Assembly (NCBI GenBank): GCA_035771175.1
Contig: CM069606.1
Coordinates: forward strand, 32,050,316-32,114,315
Direction of reading: 5' to 3'
Length of the DNA stretch: 64,000 bases
Source of the DNA: Paratinospora sagittata
Taxonomy: Eukaryota > Streptophyta > Magnoliopsida > Ranunculales > Menispermaceae
Below the pieces are notes generated by a model. It worked only from the letters and a program-made list of their open reading frames with translations, was not told the origin of the DNA and did not search any database. This document shows positions 35,800 through 47,699 of this stretch, piece by piece. How positions within the stretch are numbered: the stretch's first letter is position 1; the number at the start of each line of letters is the position of its first letter. The position numbers and the translations under genes are program-made.

Positions 35800-37482
35800 G
35801 AAGGAAGGCTCAATAACTGGGAGGCATGTCAGAGGTAAGGTCTCGAAGAATCTCTGCCACACAATCTAAGATAGAGATGATCGTTAAGAGGAGTTTCTGG
35901 GAGTAGTATTAGTCAATGGAGCCTGAGCATCCGAAGATGTGGAGGAGTGGATGTCTAGGATGACTGAGGAGGAGGCATAGAAAGAAATCAAGCTCGCAAA
36001 ACAAGAAGAGCGTCGATCCTTTGAAGATAATCCACGCCAATGAGCACCCGAGTAGAAGTGGTCTGTATCGAGCGAGTAGCATGAGCTAGCAAAGATGCCA
36101 TCGACCTCATCTAAGTATCGATCTCCTGCAATGTCTACACTGACTGACTAACTGCGCCTCGAATAGTCCTCTCTAGGTTTGAGAACCATGGAGGAATCGA
36201 GCTCGAGGAGGTGGGGGTCTAAGACTCTCAATCACGTATGGCCAACAACATCTGTTCATGAGCATCCATCTGAGTCTGCATGGTCGTCAGCGAAGCAGTG
36301 GTCTAAGATGGTGGAGTGGGAGGAACATATGCTGTTCGATCGCGATTAGGCTCTACTAAAGGGGCGGTCTCCGAAATATAGTCTTCTCGCAGAGCAGAAG
36401 TGACACCCATATCTCCATGGGTGTAATGATCATCACCTACCTGTGGTCTTATCTGAGAGCCCTACGATGCACGAGCATCTGAATGAGTGGCCTCAGAGTC
36501 AATCGGAGCAGGGTCTCTAGTGTGAGAACTCTTGAATGAGTTATCCTTCAAGCCAGCAAGAAGCTCAACCTTGGTGTCTACTCTCTTTTGGCAAAGTAGT
36601 ACACATAATGTATGTGTTTTAGAGTGGTAGGGCCAATGCGGCTCTGAGAAGTGAGAAAACTAGACTCCTCAATAGACAAGTCAATCCCTACTGCCTCGAG
36701 AATTTTGGTTAGGTACATAGCAAAGGGAATGTTCCTGGAAGCTGATCTTGTGGACACCACATAGGCCATCAAGATGTAGGAAAGGTCGACCTTGGTCTTG
36801 GTAAAGCCACACCAAGTTAAGAAAAGGTCAATGGGTTTGACAAGGCCCCTACTACCTCTCCTAGGTTGAATGCAGTGGGAGATGATATTATGAATGACTT
36901 TAGGGATCAGATGAAAGGTGGAATTATAGAGATCATTTGGCACACCCTTAGGATAATCCTGTTGTTTGGAGCAGATCAGAAGTGCAACCATCTTATCATA
37001 CTGAGGAAAAACAACTTCATCTTCTACAATTCGGACATGGGTAGGCACATCAGGGATAGAGAAAATAGTTCGAACATAGTGGGCGTGATGTCTATGTCCT
37101 TCCCTATTACAGTGGTGGTACGCTTGAAGCTAAAGTCTGAGGGCTTCCTAAGGGCAAAGTAATTTTTTTAAACTAAAGTGGGGTACCACTTGTTTTGGTA
37201 AGTGAGGAAGGGTACCCAACCCTGGTGATAAAAAAGTGGAAGGATATCAATTTTTGCCTTCTTCAAGAAGTCAAAATCAATGTAAGCCCCATTGGTTACA
37301 TTGCGTTGGGCAAAAGTGGGCAAAATAGGCTCGTGATTGGGATTGGGAGTAGGTGGAGGCTGTGGTGGAGTCGAGGTCGAGGGTTTGTCTTGCCTAGGTC
37401 GAACTCATCATTCCCTCACCAGAAAGGGAGAAGTTGCCCTTTTTCGTGAAGAGCGAGTGAACATTTTCATACAGGGAGGCAT
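35800..37482 (-). pseudogene. Sirevirus B ORF3 (accessory protein)
   Basis: Homologue of A's ORF3. From about 37482: a basic start (MPPCMKMFTRSSRKRA), a Pro-rich segment and KKAKIDILPLFYHQGWVPFLTY. The core lies at 37048-36578 with FHLIPKVIHNIISHCIQPRRGSRGL, KPIDLFLTWCGFTKTKVDLSYILMAYVV and IPFAMYLTKILEAVGIDLS. The rest continues in other frames with a Ser/Pro/Thr linker and an amphipathic stretch (ASLTTMQTQMDAHEQMLLAIRD) near 36240-36310. Several frameshifts and stops make it non-functional. The core aligns by eye with A over about 100 residues, including I-P-R, L-FLxW, VxLSxIL and GIDLS. Confidence 0.75.
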
Positions 37483-37576
37483 TGTAGAAAAACTAGGTTT
37501 TGGGCACGAAAACGAGATTCTAGGGCGCCAAATGGAAAGAAAAAATGAGAAACAAGATCAAGGCACTGATTGATTA

Positions 37577-40500
37577 AAGGGCCAGTTTGGTGCGCGGGAT
37601 AGGATAAGATTAGACTAATTTTAATGTTATTCTACAGGTGGAATATATGATAAGATTAAACATAGACTGATCTTGTGTTTGGTGCAACATAGGATAAGAT
37701 TAAAAATAAAGTAATCCTACGTTGTTCTTTTTTTTTTTTTGAGATCACTCATATGTTTGGGATTGGAATGAAAAGTAATTAAATTATTTTTTTAAAACTT
37801 AATTTTACTTTAAATCAAGGAATAAAATTAAATTAACTTTTTAATTTAAGTTGAAAAATCTTATTAGTAACAAATCAACAATATTTAAATTTAAAAACAA
37901 TTTCTACAAACACGGTGTGTGTATATTATAAACAAAAAAAAAGTTAAATTATATTTTCTTATATGCGTCATACCAACTTTAATACATTGTTAATTAGAGA
38001 CTATAGTTTTATGTAGAAAGAGAGTCCAATTTGAAAGAGAACACGTTAGCAAACCTAAAACCCTTTCAAGTTACCCAAAAGAAAAAATTTAGAGAGAATA
38101 ATTTGTTTTTTTTTTCTATAACCTCAAAAAAAATCCCCAAACAATTTCTACATACCCTCCTCATCTTCTTCTTCTTTTTGTTTTTATGTACGACCAAGTT
38201 CCAACCTAGAAAAATTTAAAAAGAAACCAAAAGAAAAAACTCATCCACACAAAAAATGCAGCTACAAATAACCCAAAAAAATATGATCTCCCTCAAACCC
38301 AAAACAAAAAATTCAGCCACAAAAATTATCTAGCAAACCTAAGTTGAACCCATCCACCAAATTATCTGATCTCCCTCAAACCCTACACAAAAAATTCAGC
38401 CACAAATAAAAAATAACCCAAAAAATTTCTGCATAACCTCCTCTTCTTTTTTTTTCTTCTCCTTCTTCTTGTAAAAACTGCAAGGAAAAACAAAAAACTT
38501 ACTACAAAATTTGTAAGAGATAGAAGAAGGAAAAAAGAGGGAAAAATAAATAAAAAGAATAAGAAGAAGAACAAAAATGCTAACTTCTATCAAGCATAGA
38601 TTTTAAAGAATAGCAAATCAAATACACATTTTTCTTTTTAACTTTTGCATACCCTCCTCGCCCCCACCAAATTGTTGGCCCATATGTGTCCGAGGAGGGC
38701 TCAAGTGGGCACTTAGCAGATTTTTAACCTTTCTTTAAAATGTTTAAAGTAATGAAAGCAGATTAAACTAAGTTTGGTAAATCAAACACAGTAACAGTAA
38801 CGAATACAAGACACACTAGATTTAGAGTGGTTCGGCCTTGCTTACATCCACTACCTAACCTCCTCAGTTAGGATTTGTCCAAAATCCACTAAGGATCTTC
38901 TTATGGGTGAAGATCAAACCGTTACACCTTTTCAATTTACGGGCTTGAGAGTAACCTTTCTCAACTTCCGAGTGAGAGAACAACCGTTACAAATCGAGCA
39001 ACACTTGCTCTAAACCAGTGACTAACCAGTCACCAATACCTAGGTACAAGATGAGATATGATTCCCTTTACTTAGAATCAAAGTGATACTTACAAAGCTT
39101 TGAATTGAACCTTCTGTTACCACAAATTCAGCAAAATATGTATGATGAAGTGCAGTTGAAAATAACTTCAAAAAGTTTTCTTCTTCGTCAATGGATTTTT
39201 TAAAAGATATGAATGAAGATCAACTAATCCAGAAGACTTAACGTATTTCAAAATTGATCGAGAGTTTAAAGCAGCGAGTAGAAGTATAACTTTCAAGATT
39301 ATTTGCACAAGTGAAAACTGTTAAAAGATTTGAGAACATGTTATCAGTTTTCTCGTTGATTAGTATATTTTCAATCTGCTCTAAGACAACATATATAGAG
39401 ATAGTAATGGAGTAATGCAATTGAACTTTTCAAGTATGATTTTGGCGCACAAAGCTATTTCAAACAACGAAAACATTCTTTCTAGAAAAGGACTAATTCA
39501 GTCTGTGCAATTACAGAGACAACACCTAAATCTTCTGATCATTCATGAAAAAAGAATGTTTTGATAAAGTATTAGAGCATTCTGAAAAGAATCAAAATTT
39601 TCTTAAAAAGGTTTTGAACAATTCTGAAAAGTGTATCAGAAAAAGTGCAAGTATCAGCTTTATGATAGTGTTGGATCAATGTCCCGATGCGTAAAACCAA
39701 CTTTTTCATTTTGTTCCTTGAGGATGTTTGTAGACTATAAGCATCCTGCTAAATTGTGAAGCGAGGGCGTTATTGGAATGTAAGAGTCTTGACTTACTAA
39801 ACGTTGAATAAAGTTGTGAGGGCGCTATTTGAAGATAAGCATCCTGACTAGTTTTTGAAACACTTAAAATCACAAGGGCGCTATTATTGATGTAAGCGTC
39901 TAACATTCAAAGCACAAAAACATAAGGGCACTGCTAAAGACGTAAGCATCCTGATGTTTAAAATGATCAGCAAGCTGATGTTCAATCAGTGTCCTGATAA
40001 GTTTCTTGGTTGATTCAATGAGGGCCCTACTGACAAAGTAAGCGTCATGATAGATATAAACTTTTCAACCTTGAACATTATCAGTGTCCTAATGTATCAT
40101 CAGTGTCCTGACTTACCAAGTCCAGGAGGGCGCTGCTGAGACATTATCGTCCTAATAAAACACATCAGCGTTCTGATGGACACTACAAAACAATTTTGAT
40201 ATTTTTCAACTTTTAATGCTTGATAAAACATGATTGAAATCTCGGTATGTTTGAATCAAATCTATTTTAAAAAGTGATAAAAAAATACTTCAAAACCAAA
40301 TTGACTGAACCATGCAATCATGCATATTGCTGAATCCTATGATAAAAAAGATTCTACAACCTAAACACAATTTGATAGCACACAGATATGTCTTCGAACG
40401 ATCACGGTCTTCAAATTGATCTTGATAGCTTTTTCACTATGATAGCTTTTTCATGTGAGATTAAATATGTAATGCATATAGTATTATCATAATCAGAATG

Positions 40501-41147
40501 TGGTTTGTAATCATCAAAATATCTTTCTTATAAGGGACATGATGATAATTGGTTCAACACAAATTAGGTGACAAAATAACAAAGATATGATTTAATCAAC
40601 TCTGAATTGTCATTTATGATAGAAAAGCCACAAACAAGAAAAAAAAAGGATTTTTTTTTTGTAACAAAAAAAAAGCTCAAAAAAGTTTTGCATACCCTCT
40701 TCTTTTTCTTATGTATAACCAAGTTCCAATCCATAAAAAAATGAGAAGAAAAAAAAAACCAGCCACAAATAACCCAAAAAATAATGTGTGATCTCCCTCA
40801 AGCCCAAAAAAAAAAAAGCCCCAAAATTATCTAACAAAAATATCTATCCAAACACAAAATCTCTCTTGCAGAAATGAAAAAGAAAAAGAAAATTGGAATC
40901 ATTAACCTCTTGCAAAAATGAAAAAGAAAAAATGCAAAACCAGGTTTAAAATTTTTTTTTTTAAAAAGAGATAAGGAAGAATGAAGAACGAAGAAGAAGA
41001 AGAGCGAAGAGTATCTATGAACTCGCAGGAAGACGAAAAAGATTAATCCCAAGCTTTGGGTCATCACTATTTTATCCCGTTAGAACAGGATAAAAAAAGT
41101 TAAATGGGATTATTTTTTATCCCATCCAGCCTGGCAGCCAAACATAG
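37577..41147. mobile_element. Non-autonomous TIR element (Tourist/PIF-like?), split by solo LTR D
   Basis: Left end gggccagtttggtgcgcggg-ataggat; right end, inverted, cctatgtttggctgccagg-ctggatggg. The ends share GTTTGG and a GGATA/GGGATAA-rich subterminal region, and gataggataagatta words recur inside the left end and as ggataaaa near the right. Without LTR D it is about 1.68 kb. The interior has repeated pyrimidine/purine blocks (variants of cagccacaaataaccc and gatctccctcaa) at 38240-38420 and again at 40760-40810, and no coding capacity. The exact termini and target duplication are not clear. It sits in the 5' part of B's ORF3 region. Confidence 0.5.
38673..40559 (-). mobile_element. Solo LTR D (Sirevirus-type), 1887 bp, TSD CAAAT
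   Basis: Starts TGTTGGCCCATATGTG and ends GATAATTGGTTCAACA, flanked by perfect caaat repeats (38668-38672 and 40560-40564). It has the gtggttcggc...tccactacc block shared with the A LTRs in the same orientation, and gtttgtaatcatcaaaa near its right (transcriptional 5') end. Between 39700 and 40160 lies an array of short repeated words (agggcgct..., taagc-tcctga) about 40-60 bp apart. It has no internal region. Confidence 0.9.
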
Positions 41148-41375
41148 GAATTGGACTAAAAAGGTTAAATTGAAGATCGACAAAGAAGGCAGGAGCACGC
41201 TAGAATGTGGAGAGGAGGTCGTTGGTATGGCATGGACGAGAGAAAAATGGGACGAAAGTGAGCATGATAAGTGTCGCCTAGACACACACAATAGCGTGCT
41301 ACTCGCCATAGGAGTGCGCTGCTCTGAGCAAGCCATGAGCATGTTTCCTTAGGGCACTACCACCAGCATGCTATT
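41148..41375 (-). other. Sirevirus B spacer (pol-ORF3), left piece
   Basis: Non-coding, GC-richer words (agcgtgctactcgcc, gtgcgctgctctgag). It continues at 58559 on the far side of LTR E. It corresponds to the 22204-22688 spacer of A, which also carries CpG palindromes. Confidence 0.55.
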
Positions 41376-41713
41376 TGTTGGCCTAGTATTATAGTCCAAG
41401 AGGGAGGGTAAATTGGACTTGGCGGATTTTTGCATTACCTTTTGGATAATATAATTAAACAAATAAAGTGTGGAATGGGTAACAATCAAAATTAAGCAAA
41501 TGCAGGAAAGATAACTGGACACAAAGATTTAGAGTGGTTTGGTTTCCCTAGAACCTACGTCCACTACCCAATCATCATGATTAAGACTTTCCAATACACT
41601 ATTGGCTAGTCAACTTACTAGCGTGACTAGAAGTTGTTTACACTAACCAACATAAGAGCTTCGTTAGAAAGCCACACATGCTAACTTACATAAGGGCTCG
41701 GTTAGAAAGTTAT
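41376..41713 (-). mobile_element. Solo LTR E (C/J family), first piece
   Basis: Starts TGTTGGCCTAGTATTATAG, matching the edge of C at 29500. LTR E is in three pieces: this one, 53738-55483 and 58361-58558. Together they make about 2.28 kb, equal to C (2287 bp), so all three belong to one LTR interrupted by F (carrying G) and by a gypsy solo LTR. The flanks are ctatt (left) and ctcct (right), not an exact duplication. Confidence 0.85.
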
Positions 41714-42299
41714 TGTTGCATATTTAAATAGGTTTTAGAGCATGTTTTAGGTGTGTTTTAGGACATTTTATGCATAAGTTTGATGTGTTTATGTTAGTTT
41801 TGATGCATTTGTTAGTTTAGGATTAATTTGGTTTTTCATGCATAATCTTGGTTTAATAGTTTATGATTTCATTCATTATATGTTTGAGTGAGTTATTGAT
41901 TTGATTTGCTTTGTTTTGTAGGTATTTAGATGTATTAGTCATGGTTTTGGATGATGAAAATATGTACAAGAAGTTGCAAATGAGAAGCTTGAAGAACCCA
42001 AGTCTAAAAGAGGCGAAAAATGACCAAGCCCCAAGAAGAAAAGAAAAAATGCATGTTCTGGGCGCCGTGACTCCATGGTGATGAAACACAGAAGGAAAAG
42101 AAGACGGTTTTGGGCACCGTGGCCCCAGGCAGTGGCGCCACGACGCTGTTGGGGAATTTCTCGTGATATTTGCAAGTTAAAAATAGATTTTTCCCCACTT
42201 TCTAATTCTAATTCCACACGACTTTGGGGCATAATATATTTCAAAATTTAGAGTTTTTTGAGGGGAATACACTGGAGAAGAGAGAACGATGGCTAGGAG
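41714..42299 (+). mobile_element. Solo LTR F, left piece
   Basis: Begins TGTTGCATATTTAAATAGG. Its partner piece 52924-53737 ends TTGCACGCATCA after ccctgaggacaat. Together they make about 1.4 kb. The 3' end (gaggacaata ... acttgcg-tttgcacgcatca) resembles Athila/Tat-type gypsy LTR ends; orientation is inferred from this. The flanks give gaaag (left, with four extra bases ttat) and gaaaa (right), so the target duplication is imperfect. Insertion into E is shown because E sequence matching C stops and resumes here. Confidence 0.65.
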
Positions 42300-43671
42300 T
42301 ATCATACCCCGCTTGGAGCGCCTAAACTGGCAGAATACTCACGGACGGGGCGTGAATGCATTACAACAATAACCGAGTGCGCAGGAACACAATCGTGTAC
42401 AAATCTGATTATATTAATTTCAGAATGTGTTTTTGTACAGAATATGATTGAGGGAACAACCTCCCAAAATCTCCCTTTAATTAACAAGGATTACAAAATG
42501 TGGGCCCAAAAACCTCTACCCAGTCCAACCTAGTCTCCTGAGAAAATTTTGATAACAATGGGGTGAGCTACTCGCCCAGTGGGTAAAATAGTTCATAAAT
42601 ATGACAATTAATAAAGGAAACTTCATAATCAAATATCACATAAACACATCATAGCATCATAATCAATACAACATGTATGTATGCATGACACCGTCTCGTA
42701 ATGGTTCCATGATTGTACATCGCCTGAGTTCACGTACAAATGTCCATTCCCAGGTAAACCCGGGTTCTCATTGTACATCCCTCCTCAGGAACAACGCCCT
42801 GGATTCACGTACAAATGTCCTTCCCCAGGTGATCCCAGGTTCTCATTGTACGTCCCTCTCCAGAGAAATGCCAATAATAGTGAGCATTACTTCTAACTAT
42901 TTTGTGGATCATAAACCACTTACGTCCCTAGGTGGTGCTTATGTATGATGCCAATGCATGAACAGGTCCTGGTCTTAACTAACATTAGACAGGATTTGGC
43001 ATCGTCTGGTGATTCTTATCTGGTCAGTATCACCACGTGCAAGGTTAGGATGTTCAGTAGCTTATACAAGCTTACAGCTTTCAAATAAGACCAACCAAAT
43101 CAGTCTCCAATTGAGAGGTGAGATACCAGGTCTACTTAAATACCAATCGTCTAGAGCAGCACGCTGCCTCCCGTTCACTATTTAAGGTTACTGAGGACAA
43201 GACTAAGTCTGGTTGAGCCAAATTGACCACTAATCCAACATTGTAACAACGTAATACCTGAACTCCAGTTATACAGGCATAAGTATGACAAGTATAAACA
43301 TTATACGAAATAATGCAGTGTAAATAAATAGTAGACATACTGATAAATGAATGTAAACTTTAATAAAAGTCATAAGACATGTAAACCTATGTTTTGTTCC
43401 CCACCTTTAGATAATAACTCCTTCTAGAACTGGCGCCTTCCCCCTAGCAGAACTGCTTTGCACCACGAAGAGAGTCTCAAAAGAGAAGACAAAAACTAAA
43501 GGAGAGTGTAGAGCCAACAAGGAGCAAGAGAGAAGAGAGGATTTGGTGTGAAAAATACCAAGGGAGGAGGGGCTTTTTATAGCAATAAAGATGTCCGAAC
43601 CTTCGGGCAGGTGCCTGAAATTTAAAATAATATATATATATATATATATTGTGCAAACCTAGGGTATTACA
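42300..43671 (-). repeat. Element G, 3' LTR (1372 bp)
   Basis: Collinear with 51464-52918; large stretches are almost identical (for example the block beginning catgacaccgtctcgtaatg). The main length difference is the (TA)n run at 43631-43649. On the plus strand it starts tatcatacccc and ends gggtattaca. Confidence 0.95.
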
Positions 43672-43684
43672 CTCTACCCCCCTT
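43672..43684 (-). promoter_or_regulatory. Polypurine tract of G
   Basis: Minus-strand AAGGGGGGTAGAG lies directly against the 3' LTR, as expected for the plus-strand primer. Confidence 0.85.
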
Positions 43685-44315
43685 AAAAGGATTTCACCCT
43701 CGAAATTTCAGTCTGTGTAGTGATGATTGTTGTCTGCGTGGGACTCACCACCATCGTCATTACTCAAAAGATCAGGGTAGTGCCTGTAGCCCCTGAATAG
43801 CACTGTGGCCGGTGGAATCCTCTATATCATCAAAGAATAGAGTGCAAATGGAGTCGGATTAGTCCTCAGAAGGTTCCAACATTTGCCTCACAGATGGTGG
43901 TGTAGGGCTCTGCAAGTTGCAACGTTTCATGGGAGGTTGGTTGAGCGGCGAAATACTTTTTCGTGTTGTTGCCCGAATCCGACCCCCTAGCAATTTTGGT
44001 AGGAGATCTTGCCAGGATGAGAGCACAGGATTTTTTCGGGCAAAATTGTTACAAAAAATCCATGCACGCCCTGGTGATAAGGATCGCTGTCTGTGGGGCG
44101 ATGGAGTTGCTGATACAAAATAGTTGTGGCTTGACTCAGATCCTGAAGGAGTCGCCACAGATTGCCAAAGAGGCCATTGCGTGTGTGCATCATTACGTCC
44201 ATCGGTATTATTTTTAGACATATGCATAGTTTTTTAAATGAAATAATATATTAAGATATTTTAAACAAAGTTCCATTATTTTATTGAAAAGTGAAAAGTA
44301 CAATGTATCACATCA
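43685..44315 (-). other. 3' region of G between pol and the polypurine tract
   Basis: About 630 bp after the pol stop. A 122-codon minus-strand frame (44227-43859) starts MHMSKNNTDGRNDAH and is Ser/Pro/Arg-rich. I cannot relate it to a family, and it overlaps plus-strand frames of similar length, so it is not called as a gene. Confidence 0.4.
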
Positions 44316-45620
44316 TCAGTTATTACTAGAAAACAATTCCGGGTATTTCTCTTTAATTGTTGCCTCTAGTTCCCATGTTGCTTCATCTACTCCGTGGTGA
44401 TCCCTGAGCACTTTCACAAGTGGTATGCTACGTCGCCTTAATTCTTGAGTTTTTCTACTTAGAATTTGTATCGCTCTCTCCTGATACTTGTTTCCTTCCT
44501 CAGCCCGAACCTCGATCAAAGGGATGATATGCGAAGGATCAGGATGATACTTTCGAAACATGGATATGTGAAAAATGTCATTAACCTTAGACATGGACGA
44601 TGGAAGGGATGGACGATAAACAAGTTTTCCAATACGATCAATGATCTGAAATGGACCGATATACCATGGGGAGAGCTTTCCTTTGATCCCAAAACATTTG
44701 ACACCTCTTGTAGGCTGAACTTTTAGAAAAACCTAGTCCACCTTGTCAAACTCTAGAGGTTGTCTTCGCTTATCAGCATAGCTCTTCTGGCGACTTTGTG
44801 CAACACGAAGTCCCTCATTTACTAGTGTGATCTTTTCTGAAGTTTCTTGAACTAGTTCAGGCCCCAACTGCGGTCGATCTACCATATCTAACCAACATAC
44901 CGAAGATCTGCAAGGGCGACCAAAGAGAGCCTCGTATGGTGCCATGCCGATACTAGTTTGGTAGTTGTTGTTGTATGCAAACTCAACCAAATGTAAGTGT
45001 TTTACCCATCCGTCATGAAAGTCCAAAATGCAGCATCGTAACATATCCTCTAAAATTTGGATCAGCCGCTCTGACTACCCGTCAATCTGAGGGTGAAAGG
45101 TTATGCTCATGGTGATCCTGGAGCCCATTATACTCTGGAAGCTCTGCCAAAATTTTGATGTGAATCGAGGGTCTCGATCAAAGACGATCGTGAGTGGTAT
45201 GCCACGGGGGCGTACTATCTCTCTTTCATACAATTCGGCAAGCTTGGCGGGGTTATTTGTGAACTTTATTGGCGAAAAGTATGCAGACTTTGTAAGTCTG
45301 TCAATGATAACCCAGATTGCATCTTAACCTTTATTATTTCGAGGCAAGGCTGTAACAAAATCCATTGCAATGTTTTCCCACTTCCAATCTCCAATAGGTA
45401 AAGGCCGAAAAAGTCCAGAGGAAAGTCTATGTTCTGCCTTTACTTGCTGGCAAACGAGACATCGAGCAACGAAGTCTGCAATCACCACCTTCATTCCAAA
45501 AAACCAGAATTGTCGCTTGACATCCTTGTACATCTTGTCTCCCCTAGGATGCATAGCGAAACCTCGAACAGGGCATTTCAGTGAGCACTTCTTTTCGAAC
45601 CTCAGAATTGTTCGGTAGAC
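44316..45620 (-). pseudogene. Element G integrase and chromodomain-like C-terminus
   Basis: Zinc-binding region (MHPRGDKMYKDVKRQFWFFGMKVVIADFVARCLVCQQVKAEH) around 45554-45430. Catalytic core: WENIAMDFVTALPR, IIDRLTKSAYF, VFDRDPRFTSKFW, then FHPQ-DG-SER with a stop in place of Gln. The C-terminal GPF/Y-type region is at about 44700-44600 (SPWYIGPFQIIDRIG). The tail 44594-44316 reads VNDIFHISMFRKYHPDPSHI, YQERAIQILSRKTQELRRRSIPLVKVLRDHHGVDEATWELE, matching chromovirus Tekay-type ends. Stops fall at about 45045, 45070 and 45323. DDE acidic residues are retained. Confidence 0.92.
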
Positions 45621-46165
45621 AGAGACGTTTTTTTGTAGAAAATGGCCCCGTCTTCAGAAACCGACCAGTGAGGAAGGTCCTGTCCACTGAGTAGAAGTTC
45701 TCGTTTCTCCATTAACATAGGGTCGTTGGCCTGAGTTGGTTGATAATTGAGAGAGTCGTTATCTTCCTCCCTCCTCAATCAGTTGAAGGTTAAAATTTTC
45801 CATCTTTGTAGCCAACTTCCCCGTCTCGAAGTTAAGAGTGCAAGCAACATAAGATTTTCTACTCAGGGCATCTGCGACAACATTGGCCTTACCGGGATGG
45901 TACTAGAGTTGAAAATTATAATCTTTCAAGAATTCCAACCATCGTCTTTGGCGGAGGTTTAGGTCTCTCTAAGTGTAGATGTACTTAAGACTTTTGTGAT
46001 CCGAGGAGACCTCAAACCGTTCACCGTATAGGTAATGATGCCATAACTTCAATGCGAATACGACAGCTACAAGTTCCCAGTCATGCGTTGGGTAATTACC
46101 TTCATGAATCTTCAGTTGCCTCGAAGCATATGCTATAACTTGGCCTTCTTGCATTAGTACTGCAC
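45621..46165 (-). pseudogene. Element G RNase H
   Basis: [59 protein letters not shown] and, after a stop, NLRQRRWLEFLKDYNFQL and HPGKANVVADALSRKS. These are the RNase H blocks of gypsy elements in the right order directly after RT. Confidence 0.9.
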
Positions 46166-47204
46166 CTAAGCCTTGGAGAGAGAGGCGTTGGTGTATAGTA
46201 AAAACCCAACTCCATTTCGTAGAGTGATTAGTACCGGTGCTATCATGAGACGCTTCTTCAATTCCTGAAATGACGATTCACAGGCAGGATTCCAGATGAA
46301 TCGTACGTATTTCCAAGTGAGCTTGGTCATAGGTTCAGCAATCTTTGAGAAATCCTTGATGAAGCGTCTATAGTAGCCAACCAAACCTAGAAAACTCTGA
46401 ATTTGGGTAACAGTGGTAGGCTGCTTCCAATTTAAAATTACTTCAACCTTTGAAGGATCCACCTCAATGCCATTGCCTGAAACCACATGACCTAGGAACT
46501 GAACTCGCTTCGCCCAAAATCTGCACTTACTCAACTTTGCATACAATTGGTGGCTTCTCAAGGTTTGGAGGACAATCCTGAGATGTATCTTATGGTCTTC
46601 CTCGGTTGAGGAATATATCAGGATATCATCCACAAAGACCACCACAAATCGGTCTAAGTATAACCTAAAGATGCGGTTCATCAAATCCATGAATGCTGCA
46701 GGTGCATTTGTTAGACCAAAGTACATGACCATACCGAGTTCTGAATGCCATCTTGGTAATGTCCGACTCTCTGATCCGGAGTTGATGATAACCGGATCGT
46801 AAATCAATCTTAGAGAAATATTTGGCATCTCTATGTTAGTTGAACAAGTCATCGATCTTGGGTAGTGGATATCTGTTCTTGATGGTGACGTTATTTAACT
46901 TGCGATAGCAGATGCAAAGTCGTAACGAACCATCCTTTTTGCCAACAAACAGAATTGGAGCTCCCCAGGGTGATGAACTTTTCCTGATGAAGCCATTAAT
47001 CTCTAATTCCTTCAGTTGCTTGTCCAACTCAACCAGCTTGACGTTGGACATTCTGTATGGTGGAATTGAGATAGGCCCGATCCCAGGCATGAGTTTGATC
47101 TCAAAATCGAATTCCTTAACCAAAGGTAGACCAGGAAGGTCATTTAGAAAAACAGTTGGGAATTCAGATATTACCGAGACATCATGTACTTCGAGAGGGT
47201 ACAA
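46166..47204 (-). pseudogene. Element G reverse transcriptase (FVDD intact)
   Basis: The N-terminal part (47204-46836) has [72 protein letters not shown] and [11 protein letters not shown]. After a frame change, 46852-46166 has [55 protein letters not shown] and [17 protein letters not shown]. The catalytic FVDD is present. The frame break near 46840 splits the palm domain. Confidence 0.95.
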
Positions 47205-47368
47205 TGTTGGTGATTCATTGCCATCACAAAGGGATAAAGCTCAAAGTTGTGCCTTGAGAAGTGCAACAGTCGAGTTGTGTATCCATTTCCTCATTCCCTA
47301 AATCTTGACAAACTCCCCAGTAGGCAAAGATAACTAAACTTGCTTATTCAAACAATCGATCTTTGCAT

Positions 47369-47638
47369 TCAGTGGTGCGAGGTAGTCCATCCGAGGATGA
47401 TGTCGAAGTCTTCAATATCAATCACAAAGAGATTTGCATATATTATATGTTCTGACATTGGAAGCTCACATCGAGAACACTGCAAATTCACGTCAGTACC
47501 AAATCTTAATGGTGATGTGACATGGATTGTGATGTCTGTGGGTTCAGGATGCAGCCCCAAATGCCTTACCAATGCAGAAGATATAAAAGAATGCATAGCA
47601 CCCGAATCGAACAAGACATGCACCATTGTATTGAACAA
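47369..47638 (-). pseudogene. Element G protease
   Basis: FNTMVHVLFDSGAMHSFIS carries the intact Asp-Ser-Gly-Ala active site. HLGLHPEPTDITIHV, CSRCELPMSEHIIYANLFVIDIEDFDIILGWTTSHH complete a gypsy-type aspartic protease (RVP_2). A stop ends the block before the linker to RT. Confidence 0.9.
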
Positions 47639-47699
47639 GGGAAATGTACCTTCGATTACATTATTGTCTGGGAGGGGTTGTTGAGCGATGGAAAACGTT

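Noticed and set aside
43859..44227. 122-codon minus-strand frame in the 3' region of G
   Set aside because: Not recognised, overlapped by other frames of similar length; left as a note only.
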